NCBI GenBank assembly: GCA_905479925.1
Contig: CAJQOL010000027.1
Span: 1-46,164 of the forward strand
Reading direction: 5' to 3'
Source: an uncultured Kangiellaceae bacterium
GTDB taxonomy: Bacteria > Pseudomonadota > Gammaproteobacteria > Enterobacterales > Kangiellaceae
DNA length: 46,164 nucleotides
The translations under genes were made by a program, and so were the position numbers. A model generated the notes under the pieces. The model saw only the letters and a program-made list of their open reading frames with translations. It did not search any database and was not told the origin of the DNA. Positions 34,883 to 43,769 of the stretch are shown piece after piece (the first letter of the stretch is position 1; every line of letters starts with the position of its first letter).

Positions 34883-35080
34883 AGTGAAAAACATTAGCCT
34901 TTTGCAATACAAATCAGTAAATTCGTTCGAGTTTAGTAGCCTGTTTTGCCGTTAACAGACAAAAACAGCTCGATACCTGATGAACTTCAATGGATGTTAT
35001 AGTCTCAAGAAACTAGTTTTTCGAGTAAACCAGCTATTTCGTATAAACAAGCTACATGGCCATAATAAGGAAAGGTAAGT

Positions 35081-36592
35081 ATGCATCGACCACAACTATC
35101 GTTTTGGCAGATTTGGAATATGTGTTTCGGTTTTATGGGCATCCAATTTGGATTCGCTCTACAAAACTCAAATGTAAGCCGAATCTTTCAGACCCTGGGA
35201 GCCGACTACAGTAATATGACAATACTGTGGGTAGCAGCGCCAATTACGGGACTGATCGTACAGCCAATCATCGGATACATGAGCGATAGAACCTGGAATC
35301 GTTTAGGGCGTCGTCGCCCCTACTTTCTATACGGCGCTATTTTATCAAGCTTAGCACTGTTCATAATGCCTAGTTCCCCTACTCTATGGATAGCGGCGGG
35401 CATGTTATGGGTAATGGACGCATCGATCAATGTATCAATGGAACCTTTTAGAGCGTTTGTGGGTGATATGTTACCGCGTAACCAGAGAGGATTCGGTTAT
35501 GCAATGCAAAGCTTTTTTATTGGTGTGGGTTCAGTAATAGCTTCCGCACTACCCTGGATGATGACGAATTGGTTTGATATCAGTAATCAAGCCGAAATCG
35601 GTAGCATTCCAGATTCTGTTAAATTTTCATTTTACGCCGGTGGTGCAATCTTCCTTCTAGCGGTTTGTTGGACCGTCTATTCAACAAAAGAATACTCCCC
35701 TGAAGAACTCGAAGCTTTTGAAGCAGCTGAGCTCGCTGCAGAGAAAGAACAACCTGCGACTGAAGCAAAACGTAGCGCTAGCGATTTTTTCAAAGGTGGA
35801 ATGGCTTGGTTAATTGTCGGTGTCGTTTTAACGCTTGTTGTTGCTTATTACATTGAGTTTCTAGATCGCAACTTACTATTACTAACTACCGGCCTATCAA
35901 CATTTGGTATCCTTCAACTGATAGCTGGAAAACTATCGAGTAGCTCTGCAAAAGTTGGAGGGTTTGAGCAAGTCATGCTAGATCTTTTTAATATGCCAAC
36001 GACTATGCAAAAGCTTGCAGCTGTTCAGTTTTTTTCATGGTTTCCTTTCTTCGCTTGGTGGTCGTCAGCTACACCCGCGATTACCTCTTATCACTACGGT
36101 ACTAGTGATGTTACGTCCGCGGCGTTCAATGACGGAGCTGATTGGGTAGGTATACTAATGGCGTCATATAATGTTGCCGCCGTTCTCGCTGCAGTTACTA
36201 TTCCTTTTTTGGTTAAAGTTTTAAGTTTAAAGATGACCCATATGTTCAATTTATTCCTGGGTGGGTTAGGATTTATTTCCTTCGTTCTCATTAAAGACCC
36301 CGACTGGCTAATTGCCCCCATGATTGGAGTCGGTTTCGCATGGGCGTCCATTCTATCACTTCCCTATGCGTTACTTTCAAATGCATTACCCGCTAAGAAG
36401 ATGGGTTTATTTATGGGAATATTTAATTTCTTTATCGTGCTTCCACAGATACTTGCGGCTAGTATTTTAGGTTTTTTAGTCAATAAATTTTTCGGTGGAG
36501 AAACCATTTATGCACTTGTTATCGGTGGTATCAGCATGCTTATAGCAGGCTTATTAACTTTACGTGTCCAAGAACCTACCAACGCAAAATAG
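35081..36592 (+). CDS. MFS maltose/maltooligosaccharide transporter (MalT-like, SLC45/GPH type)
   Basis: 503 residues with about 12 hydrophobic helices in two bundles and a charged, Glu/Ala-rich loop between (about 205-245). Motifs [20 protein letters not shown], then [18 protein letters not shown] and [21 protein letters not shown] are characteristic of the sugar-proton symporters found beside TonB receptors in maltose loci of Xanthomonas, Caulobacter and Alteromonadales. It should carry maltose or short maltodextrins across the inner membrane with protons. AAGGAAAGG is about 6 bases before the ATG. The next gene begins 14 bases after its stop, so the two are co-transcribed, under the operators at 34830 and 34869. 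Confidence 0.92.
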   Translation: MHRPQLSFWQIWNMCFGFMGIQFGFALQNSNVSRIFQTLGADYSNMTILWVAAPITGLIVQPIIGYMSDRTWNRLGRRRPYFLYGAILSSLALFIMPSSPTLWIAAGMLWVMDASINVSMEPFRAFVGDMLPRNQRGFGYAMQSFFIGVGSVIASALPWMMTNWFDISNQAEIGSIPDSVKFSFYAGGAIFLLAVCWTVYSTKEYSPEELEAFEAAELAAEKEQPATEAKRSASDFFKGGMAWLIVGVVLTLVVAYYIEFLDRNLLLLTTGLSTFGILQLIAGKLSSSSAKVGGFEQVMLDLFNMPTTMQKLAAVQFFSWFPFFAWWSSATPAITSYHYGTSDVTSAAFNDGADWVGILMASYNVAAVLAAVTIPFLVKVLSLKMTHMFNLFLGGLGFISFVLIKDPDWLIAPMIGVGFAWASILSLPYALLSNALPAKKMGLFMGIFNFFIVLPQILAASILGFLVNKFFGGETIYALVIGGISMLIAGLLTLRVQEPTNAK

Positions 36593-36606
36593 AGTATTAA
36601 TTAATC

Positions 36607-38337
36607 ATGAATAAAACTAACATTGTTGTAGGACTATTTTTAATAGTTGGAGTTATCGCCGCTTTATCTATTGGCCAACTCTTTTCAGAAGAGCAAAAAA
36701 TCGTTAAGTTATCTGATCAAACTTTATCCGAAAATAAGACATCCATTTATGGCACACTTCATCCTTTCGCCAGTGAAGCAGTCTACTTTCTCATGACTGA
36801 CCGTTTTGTAGACGGCGACCCTAATAATAATTTTGAGAAACAAGGAGGAGAGCTCCCAACCTTTAGACAGCGCATTGCAGACGATAATGGGAATGAAGCT
36901 TTTGTCGGTTATATGGGCGGAGATTTTAAAGGGATACTGGATAACGCGGGTTATATCAACGAACTTGGTTTTACTTCGATTTGGCTCACACCTATTGTCG
37001 ATCAACCCGATGAGGCATTTAACGGTGGCGAGAAAATAGAATATGGTGGAGCGTTTAAAGACGGAGGAAAAACAGGTTATCATGGATATTGGGGCGTTAA
37101 CTTTTTTAAAGTCGATGAACATCTACCATCGCCAGGACTATCCTTTAAACAGCTAACTCAATCCCTAAAAAAACAGCACAATATCAAAACGGTTCTAGAC
37201 GTGGTTGCTAATCATGGTTCGCCCTCTTTCACCATGAAAAAAAATCAACCAAAGTTCGGGCAGTTATTTAACCAAAAAGGGCAGCTTGTCGCTGATCATC
37301 AAAACCTAAAGCCTGAAGACTTAGATACTAACAATCCTCTACATCAATTATATCGAAAACAATCAGACATTATGCAGTTGTCTGATATGGACTACGATAA
37401 CCCCGCGGTCCTTGACTATTTTGTCGCCGCTTATCTTCAATGGATTGAGCAAGGAGCGGATGCACTTAGAATAGACACTATTAAGCATATGCCCCATCAT
37501 TTTTGGAAGAAGTTTAGCGACCGGATCCGAGAGAAACATCCTGAGCTATTTATGTTTGCAGAAAGCTATTCCTTTGATCCTGAGTTTATTGCGCAACATA
37601 CTTTGCAGGAAAATGGTGCCGTCAGTGTTCTGGATTTTCCAGGACGTGAGGCAATGTTAAAAGTATTTGAAGATCCGGGATCTAGTTATTCAGATATTCT
37701 GTCCTATTTGTATCTTGAGGATGGTCCTTATGCGAATTCCTACGAGTTAATGACGTTCTATGATAACCATGACATGTCGCGAATAAATACCGATTCAAAC
37801 GGTTTCATCGATGTCAATAATTGGTTGTTTACGTCTCGCGGAATTCCGGTTGTTTATTATGGCTCAGAAATCGGATTTATGGCGGGTCGTTCGGAGCATC
37901 AGGGTAACAGAAATTATTTCGGTGTGGACAATATAACGAAGGCACAAAATTCACCAATTGCGCAATCACTATCGCGTATCGCAAACATTCGAAAAAACAA
38001 TATCGCATTGCAAAAAGGGTTACAGGTCAATCTTGAGTTCAAAGAAAAAAGCTCTGCTTTCTATCGAGTTTATCAGCATCAAGGGGTCAATCAAACCGCT
38101 CTTGTATTACTTAACAAAGGCGATCAGAAAAAACATTTTAAGATCAAACGATTTCTATCGGAAGGCGTTTGGAAAAACACCACCACTGGAAAGTCTCAGC
38201 TGATCAACAAAAATCAAGCAATCGAGGAAACTGTAAACGGTCATAGCGTAACGGTTTTTCTTTTGAACAAGGAAAATAAGAACAAGCCTTTATTAAAGGA
38301 AGTGACTCGACTAATGGAACGCGATAGTTCTCTATAG
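36607..38337 (+). CDS. Exported alpha-amylase / maltodextrin-acting GH13 enzyme
   Basis: 576 residues. A hydrophobic N-terminus (about 6-24) acts as signal peptide or anchor; no lipobox is seen. GH13 regions: LDVVANHG (197-204), GADALRIDTIKH with nucleophile Asp290, FMFAESY with Glu319, and FYDNHDMSR with Asp389. GYHGYWGVNFF near 158 is a feature shared with CGTase-like and some periplasmic amylases, and the 952-residue enzyme has a similar GYHGYWARNF. No carbohydrate-binding module is present. It probably shortens maltodextrins in the periplasm for the adjacent transporter; whether it hydrolyses or transfers cannot be read. The ribosome site is weak (translation may depend on the upstream gene, 14 bases away). 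Confidence 0.9.
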   Translation: MNKTNIVVGLFLIVGVIAALSIGQLFSEEQKIVKLSDQTLSENKTSIYGTLHPFASEAVYFLMTDRFVDGDPNNNFEKQGGELPTFRQRIADDNGNEAFVGYMGGDFKGILDNAGYINELGFTSIWLTPIVDQPDEAFNGGEKIEYGGAFKDGGKTGYHGYWGVNFFKVDEHLPSPGLSFKQLTQSLKKQHNIKTVLDVVANHGSPSFTMKKNQPKFGQLFNQKGQLVADHQNLKPEDLDTNNPLHQLYRKQSDIMQLSDMDYDNPAVLDYFVAAYLQWIEQGADALRIDTIKHMPHHFWKKFSDRIREKHPELFMFAESYSFDPEFIAQHTLQENGAVSVLDFPGREAMLKVFEDPGSSYSDILSYLYLEDGPYANSYELMTFYDNHDMSRINTDSNGFIDVNNWLFTSRGIPVVYYGSEIGFMAGRSEHQGNRNYFGVDNITKAQNSPIAQSLSRIANIRKNNIALQKGLQVNLEFKEKSSAFYRVYQHQGVNQTALVLLNKGDQKKHFKIKRFLSEGVWKNTTTGKSQLINKNQAIEETVNGHSVTVFLLNKENKNKPLLKEVTRLMERDSSL

Positions 38338-38503
38338 ATTTAAGCGTTGTAGAAGTCATATTGAAAACTAGCTTAGCTTTGCTATTTTTACGATTGTACA
38401 GTTTTTAACTCAGTTATCTGATTTTATCGTTGAGTAGCTAATGCTAATCCAAGTTCAGAAATGATGAGTGACAATTCCGATTCAAAAAAGGATTACACGG
38501 ACA

Positions 38504-39451
38504 TCAACTCACCGTCTGTTCCGTTAATATCTCTGTGAGCGCCTGTTCTAAGTTTGGATAGGAAAAATGGTAGCCGAGTGATAGTGTTTTTTTAGGGACG
38601 ACTTTTTTTCCCGAAAGTAGCAACTCCTCACCCATCTGCCCCATTAATAGTTTTATCACAAATGCGGGCATGGGAAGAGCCGCTGGGCGCGACAAAACAG
38701 ATGCTAAGCACGTAGAAAACTGCTTGTTGGAAACCACATTTGGGGATGTAGCATTTAACACTCCTTCAATTTGCGGATTTTCAATGCAGAAAAAGAACAA
38801 ATCGCGCAAATCCTGAATATGAATCCAGGGCATCCACTGCTTACCGGATCCGATTCTGCCGCCTAAACCTAGCTTAAACGGCAATAACATTTTGCTTAGA
38901 GCTCCGCCATCTTTACCTAACACGACACCAATTCGGATAATACAAGTTCGAATGCCTAGTTTAGTCGCGGCCAACGCCTCACTCTCCCAGCGTTGACATA
39001 ATTCACTAGAAAAACTAGCGTCTGGCTGCCCTGTTTCGTCTATCTCTAGGTCATTAGTCTGATCACTAGCTTCAACGCTTGTTTGCACGCCGTAATATCC
39101 GATTGCCGAAGCACTGATGAGTATTTTGGGTTTTATTGTTCTGGTAGCTAACCAAGCCAGCAGCTTGTTTGTTGTCGTTATACGACTCGCCATAATCTTT
39201 TGTTTTTGGTTATCACTCCAGCGTTTATCCGCAATTGGCTCGCCGGCTAAGTTAATAACTACATCAATGGTTGTGCCTTCTTCTATTTGATCTAGGCAAG
39301 TGATTGCATGATTGTTCGCTAGATGATTTTCTAACACCGGATTTTCAGGGTTACGAGTAAGCACCCATACCTGACAATGGCCTTCACTATTTAGGCGTGC
39401 GATTATCGCCTGACCAACAAACCCGGTACCACCGGTTATTAAAATATTCAT
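38504..39451 (-). CDS. TIGR01777 family SDR oxidoreductase (YfcH-like)
   Basis: 315 residues. Rossmann start MNILITGGTGFVGQAI with GxxGxxG, then DVVINLAGEPIADKRWSDNQKQKI, a hallmark of the TIGR01777/YfcH epimerase-like family. Conserved SASAIGYYG contains the Tyr of the active-site region, WESEALAATKLGIRTCIIRIGVVLG follows, and the C-terminal DUF1731 segment is recognisable (VVPKKTLSLGYHFSYPNLEQAL). The reaction is unknown for this family; NAD(P) binding is expected. Convergent with the GH13 gene, with 166 bases between that show only a weak hairpin. Confidence 0.92.
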   Translation of the reverse strand: MNILITGGTGFVGQAIIARLNSEGHCQVWVLTRNPENPVLENHLANNHAITCLDQIEEGTTIDVVINLAGEPIADKRWSDNQKQKIMASRITTTNKLLAWLATRTIKPKILISASAIGYYGVQTSVEASDQTNDLEIDETGQPDASFSSELCQRWESEALAATKLGIRTCIIRIGVVLGKDGGALSKMLLPFKLGLGGRIGSGKQWMPWIHIQDLRDLFFFCIENPQIEGVLNATSPNVVSNKQFSTCLASVLSRPAALPMPAFVIKLLMGQMGEELLLSGKKVVPKKTLSLGYHFSYPNLEQALTEILTEQTVS

Positions 39452-39574
39452 ATTACCTCAATGATGTTGTCATCTAACAAAAGCAAAAAGGTAATAGGAA
39501 AACTTAACAACTAGCACTGGAAAGTTACTGAGACAGCGACTGAACACTCAATTGCTGCTTAGTGATACCTAAGG

Positions 39575-41299
39575 TTAATTAAGTATGCAAATCTCATCTT
39601 GGTTGCCCAAGTCGGTATACGTGCCGATTTTGATGTTTTCTAAACCTTTTTGCGCGTTAGCTGAAGCCTTTGTTACAAAGCGCTTTAGAATGTGTTTCTT
39701 ACGTTGGTTATCTGTAGCCTCTAAAACCAGCAGACAGCCAATGTGAGTCGCACAATAAAGATCAACTAACTCTTTTGCCGCTACCGAATTGGCAGCCTTA
39801 TCATCGCATTCCGATAGCAACGATTTATACTCTTGGTACAAATCACGCATTGTTCTTAACAACTGAACCGAACTCATGATGTCGTCGTCATAGCTACGCT
39901 CTAGAATCTCAGCAAAGTACTCACCTAATAGATCCTGCTGCACACCTTTAACCGCTCCAATCACTTGAACCTGCGATGTTCCTTCGTATATGTTAGTTAT
40001 ACGTACATCACGGCATAATCGCTCAATTTTTCCTTCTTTTGTGTATCCCGCGCCACCATGGACCTGTAGCGCGTCGAAGCAAACTTTGTTAGCCATTTCA
40101 GTAATATGGTATTTAACCATCGGCGATTGCATATCAAGTAACTTAGTAACTACAGCTAGCTGTTTGGCAAGCTCTTTATCGAATATCTTATTGGCTTTTT
40201 GATGTTCTATTTTTTCTTCTAGTTTGTTTTTAAGGTCTAAATTTTGCACCGTATTATATAAAAGTGAACGGCTAGACTCGATATTTACCCGCATATCAAC
40301 CAGCAAATTGCCAACCGCCGGTTTATTATAAATTAGCTCTCCAAATGCCATCCTCTCTTGGGACCATGCATAGGCTTCTCGGTAAGCTTCCTCCGCTATT
40401 CCTAATGCTTGGGCGGCAACACTAAAACGCGCATGGTTAAGCGTATGTAAGACCTGTATCAGGCCCATTTTTCTTTTTCCAATTAACTCAGCTGGAGCAT
40501 CTTCAAAGTGTAACTCACAGGTTGGCGAAGCGTGGAGCCCCATTTTATGTTCAATACGCCCAACTTTGATCTTGTCGCCACCGTGACAGGCAAACATACT
40601 CAATCCAAAAATATTAGAGGTGTTAGGTTCTGAGCGAGCCAAAATTAGTAATACATCGCCGTTACCGTTAGAAATAAAGCATTTGGTCCCGCGTAAATAC
40701 CATTGACCGGATTCGTCTTGATAGGCTTTTAGTTTTGCATTTTGTAAATCAGAACCCGCGTGCGGTTCCGTTAATACCATTGCTCCAATATGTTCTCCCT
40801 TACAATACTTTTGAAGGAAATGATCACCCTGCTCTTTTGTGCCAAATTTAGCTATAGCCTCACCAACATCTTGATAGCCAAAAAGCGTCATTAAAGAAGC
40901 ATCCGCTTGCGACAACATTTCAACCATCATGGTATAAATTGTCGCTGGAATATTGCCACCACCAAACTCTCGAGGTAATAAAACCCCCATTAACTCAGAC
41001 TCGGCAAGTTTGGCGATTGATTCGAGAGTTCCCTTTGGATAAACAACCTTACCGTCAACAAGATTCGCGCCTTCAAGATCATTAGCGGTTGAACGAGGTT
41101 CGAAATAATTGCCGGACAAATCTCCCATTAACTCCAAGGCCGCATGATAATAATCCATGGCCTCCTGAAAGTCCTGAGGTGCAGTATCAAAGACTTCACT
41201 TTGTTTGTAATCATCTTCTAAGATGCTTACCGTTGTCTGCAAGTCTAATCGGCTAAACTGGAATTCCAAATCTTGATTATCGGTAAAAAAATTAGGCAT
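39575..41299 (-). CDS. Acyl-CoA dehydrogenase, long form with C-terminal extension
   Basis: 574 residues, about 170 longer than ordinary acyl-CoA dehydrogenases, with an N-terminal extension (MPNFFTDNQDLEFQFSRLDL) and a C-terminal helical domain (Acyl-CoA_dh_C type). The FAD/substrate part shows MVLTEPHAGSDLQNA, KCFISNGNGD, QALGIAEEAYREAYAWSQER, LQVHGGAGYTKEG and NIYEGTSQVQ, where the Glu of YEGT is the usual catalytic base. It should oxidise an acyl-CoA to the 2-enoyl form, passing electrons to ETF; long-chain substrates are usual for this branch (FadE5-like), but this is inference. A hairpin terminator separates it from the second dehydrogenase gene upstream. Confidence 0.92.
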   Translation of the reverse strand: MPNFFTDNQDLEFQFSRLDLQTTVSILEDDYKQSEVFDTAPQDFQEAMDYYHAALELMGDLSGNYFEPRSTANDLEGANLVDGKVVYPKGTLESIAKLAESELMGVLLPREFGGGNIPATIYTMMVEMLSQADASLMTLFGYQDVGEAIAKFGTKEQGDHFLQKYCKGEHIGAMVLTEPHAGSDLQNAKLKAYQDESGQWYLRGTKCFISNGNGDVLLILARSEPNTSNIFGLSMFACHGGDKIKVGRIEHKMGLHASPTCELHFEDAPAELIGKRKMGLIQVLHTLNHARFSVAAQALGIAEEAYREAYAWSQERMAFGELIYNKPAVGNLLVDMRVNIESSRSLLYNTVQNLDLKNKLEEKIEHQKANKIFDKELAKQLAVVTKLLDMQSPMVKYHITEMANKVCFDALQVHGGAGYTKEGKIERLCRDVRITNIYEGTSQVQVIGAVKGVQQDLLGEYFAEILERSYDDDIMSSVQLLRTMRDLYQEYKSLLSECDDKAANSVAAKELVDLYCATHIGCLLVLEATDNQRKKHILKRFVTKASANAQKGLENIKIGTYTDLGNQDEICILN

Positions 41300-41352
41300 A
41301 GTTAAAACTCTTTTTTGTCTTGCTACTGAAGCTCGACTTCTTCCGCTGAATT

Positions 41353-41381
41353 AAAAATGGGAACACTCGGTTCCCATTTTT
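41353..41381 (-). terminator. Intrinsic terminator between two acyl-CoA dehydrogenase genes
   Basis: AAAAATGGGAAC (41353-41364), loop ACTCG, GTTCCCATTTTT (41370-41381): a perfect 12-bp stem, T-flanked on either strand. It lies 42 bases after the stop of the 412-residue dehydrogenase, in front of the 574-residue one on the same strand, so the latter is expressed by read-through or from its own promoter. Confidence 0.85.
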
Positions 41382-41422
41382 TCGAATGTATTTTTTAAAC
41401 AACAGGTGTTTAAAAATTAGAC

Positions 41423-42661
41423 CTACCAGTAAGTTTCATCTGGTTTAGTTAAATCAGTACCAAATGAATGTTTACCAAGATATAACAGACACTCGTCACT
41501 GGTTGCAGGCATTAATCCACCGCAACGAGATTCACGGTAATAACGCTCAAGTGGCATAAATTTAGCGATAGTACTACCACCACAAAGACGAATTGCATCA
41601 GAGGTCAGCGAAGGCCCAAGCTCACTCACCATGAATTTTGATAAATGAATCGCGGCGTTTGCCTCAACGCTTCCCGGTCTTTCCGCAACCAGTTTGGCAG
41701 CACGGTAAACGCTTGCTCTAGCTGATTCAACTTTAACAAATAATTCGCCGACTTTATGCTGTATTCTGGTATCAGACGCTAGCGGTTTATCTGTTCCAGG
41801 AATATTTCTATTCTTTAAGTAATTAGTTAGGAATTCAAATGCAGCAGTACAGATACCAAGATAAACACCTACATAACCACCAACTAACCAATGAGGCTCA
41901 CGGGCCACTTTAAATAATGCCATGCCTTCGTTACCTAAGAAAAGCGATTCTTTCGGTACAAAACAATCTTCAAAATATACGGGGTTAGTTGAGGTGCCAC
42001 GCATCCCCAAAACGTCCCAGGTAAATTCCACACGTGCATTCGGGTTTTCTTTTTCAACAATCAAATAAGAAATAGCTGGTACGTCGGAAGTGCTATCGGC
42101 CTTCTTGGCTGCTACTACATAATAATCAGCGTAACCGGCCATTGATACCCAGTTCTTAACGCCATTAATCACAAAACCTTCATCGGTTTTATGGTAGAGA
42201 GTCTTCATTTTACTTAAGTGTGCACCAATTCCAGGTTCCGATGATGCCGATGCAAATAACTTTTTGTGAGTAATTGCTTGGTCATAGACCCAATCGATAA
42301 AGTCGTTCATCTTCTTACCACGACTTCCGCCAATACCGTCAATATTAAGCTCAGCAAGACTACCAACCGCTATATTATGCATGTTAAAAGTTAGGCCGGT
42401 TGAAGCATCGCCCTTAGCAATTTGCTCTAACGCTCTGGTGTAAGTGAGGAAATCAGCGCCCATTCCGCCGCGATCCTTTGGGATCATAATACAAAGAAGG
42501 TTATGGTCCTTTAGTTCCTGGAAGTTTTCTTCCGGAAAGCTACCTTCACGGTCGTGTTTAGCGGCTCTCTTGGCAAAACCGACTGCCAGTTCGCTACACA
42601 AATCAATGATTTGTTCGCTAGTCATATCCGTTGGCGCTATCTCTTTGTATTTTTGGGTCAT
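41423..42661 (-). CDS. Acyl-CoA dehydrogenase family protein without canonical catalytic Glu
   Basis: 412 residues, ordinary family length. FPEENFQELKDHNLLCIMIP and DRGGMGADFLTYTRALEQI form the N-terminal helices; SSEPGIGAHLSKM, GVKNWVSMAGYAD and WDVLGMRGTSTNPV form the middle beta domain; RLCGGSTIAKFMPLERYYRESR is the C-terminal FAD-contacting part. In most relatives the next motif is YEGT with the catalytic Glu; here it reads LMPATSDECL, with Pro385 in its place. Some branches (isovaleryl- or long-chain type) place the base on another helix, and others act as monooxygenases, so function may differ from simple beta-oxidation. Good ribosome site (AGGGAAGA) before the ATG. Confidence 0.88.
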   Translation of the reverse strand: MTQKYKEIAPTDMTSEQIIDLCSELAVGFAKRAAKHDREGSFPEENFQELKDHNLLCIMIPKDRGGMGADFLTYTRALEQIAKGDASTGLTFNMHNIAVGSLAELNIDGIGGSRGKKMNDFIDWVYDQAITHKKLFASASSEPGIGAHLSKMKTLYHKTDEGFVINGVKNWVSMAGYADYYVVAAKKADSTSDVPAISYLIVEKENPNARVEFTWDVLGMRGTSTNPVYFEDCFVPKESLFLGNEGMALFKVAREPHWLVGGYVGVYLGICTAAFEFLTNYLKNRNIPGTDKPLASDTRIQHKVGELFVKVESARASVYRAAKLVAERPGSVEANAAIHLSKFMVSELGPSLTSDAIRLCGGSTIAKFMPLERYYRESRCGGLMPATSDECLLYLGKHSFGTDLTKPDETYW

Positions 42662-43067
42662 AATCTTCCCTAACGTTTGTGTTTTTATTGAGGCCGTAAA
42701 TTATACCTTCTTCGGACAATAAAACAATATTTATGATAGTAAAACGAGCGCCGTTAGGCACTTGTGTAGTGGCTCTTTTACTCTTTAAGGTCTGAATAAC
42801 CTACGATTTTGTTGATTTAGCCACAAAATCAGGCGATACAAGGCTTGACAGGATAATTATAGAAACTATAGTTGCCAAGCGCTTAGATGCTGGCGGTTGA
42901 AATGGCTATTATTTGTACAGCTGGTTCAACTGAAAAGCACGTCGGGTTAACATCATCGAGACGCAACGGTGTTTGATTGAACCAGCAGTTTTATGGCAAA
43001 ACTAATATCACACAAATAAAGAACAATTTGCAGTTTTTAAGGAGGCTTGAGTTAAAGTTGGCGCTAT
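42662..43067. other. 406-base divergent gap, acyl-CoA dehydrogenase / PPTase
   Basis: It contains the minus-strand promoter candidate (42700-42727) and, near the right end, AAGGAGG (43039-43045), a perfect ribosome site but 22 bases before the PPTase ATG. No gene of convincing length and no repeat were seen in the middle. Confidence 0.6.
42700..42727 (-). promoter_or_regulatory. Sigma-70 promoter candidate for acyl-CoA dehydrogenase
   Basis: On the minus strand TTGTTT (42727-42722), 16-base spacer, TATAAT (42705-42700), a perfect -10 box. Transcription would start near 42693, about 30 bases before the ATG at 42661. Confidence 0.55.
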
Positions 43068-43769
43068 ATGGATTTTAGTAACCTAAAGAAACTGCTTAGC
43101 GGACTATTACCTGACAATACAGTGATTGCTATGTCATTGGGTGCCCCCGCTGATTTTGAATTACATCCAGAAGAGCAATCATTAACGGGCTCGATGGCTA
43201 AAAAAAGGCTCGAGGACTTTAAGTCTTCTCGTTACGTAGCTTCCCTAGCCCTTAACCAGTTAGGCTATGAGAATTTTCCACTATTGATAAATCAACATCG
43301 TGGACCAGTTTGGCCTCGAACTGTTGTCGGCAGCCTAACTCACTGTGATGGAATTGCGTTTGCCGTGGCTAACTATAACAGCGCTGTTCGCTCAATTGGT
43401 ATAGATTTAGAAGCTTATACAACTATGGCACCAAACCTGTATAGAATGATTTGCAGCGAGCAGGAATTAACGCATTTGCAACAATTTGAACAGCCAGAAC
43501 TGATGGCAAAGGTTATCTTTAGCGTAAAGGAATCAATTTATAAATGTTTAAACCCGCTATTGAATGAATGGATAGATTTTAAAGATGTTTCTATTGAGCT
43601 TGACCCTCAGGCTAGAAAATACAGAGCAGCACCTAATAGCAAAATAGCCGCGCAATTAAAAATGGAATTCATCGAGGGTGGCTGGCTGGTTGATGGTGAA
43701 TATCTCTACTCCTGCTGTTGGCTAAACGGATCAACATCAATTACTGAAAGCGTTGCAAGCCCACAATGA
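43068..43769 (+). CDS. 4'-phosphopantetheinyl transferase (EntD/Sfp-like)
   Basis: 233 residues. Features of the EntD-type branch: KKRLEDFKSSRYVASLAL near the N-terminus (Arg/Lys contacts for CoA), GPVWPRTVVGSLTHCDG with His92, SIGIDLEAY with Asp113 and Glu115 as magnesium ligands, and FSVKESIYKCLNP with Glu155 and Lys159. These enzymes attach the phosphopantetheine arm of CoA to carrier-protein domains of NRPS, PKS or fatty-acid synthases. An in-frame stop at 43053 and no alternative codon between fix the ATG at 43068, although its nearest strong ribosome site is unusually far. The stop overlaps the next ATG (ATGA), so the following two genes are coupled to it. No carrier-protein or synthetase gene is in the window. 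Confidence 0.92.
   Translation: MDFSNLKKLLSGLLPDNTVIAMSLGAPADFELHPEEQSLTGSMAKKRLEDFKSSRYVASLALNQLGYENFPLLINQHRGPVWPRTVVGSLTHCDGIAFAVANYNSAVRSIGIDLEAYTTMAPNLYRMICSEQELTHLQQFEQPELMAKVIFSVKESIYKCLNPLLNEWIDFKDVSIELDPQARKYRAAPNSKIAAQLKMEFIEGGWLVDGEYLYSCCWLNGSTSITESVASPQ

Larger units (their letters stand above)
34665..35080. other. 416-base divergent regulatory region, GH13_23 / MFS transporter
   Basis: It carries two LacI-type palindromes (34830 and 34869) and one TAACAGAC element (34953-34960), and no gene. Both flanking genes have good ribosome sites (AAGG for the glucosidase, AAGGAAAGG for the transporter). I could not fix convincing -35/-10 pairs for either direction. Confidence 0.7.

Noticed and set aside
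38380-38400. TAGC...GCTATTTTT as terminator after the GH13 gene
   Set aside because: A 4-bp stem is too weak.
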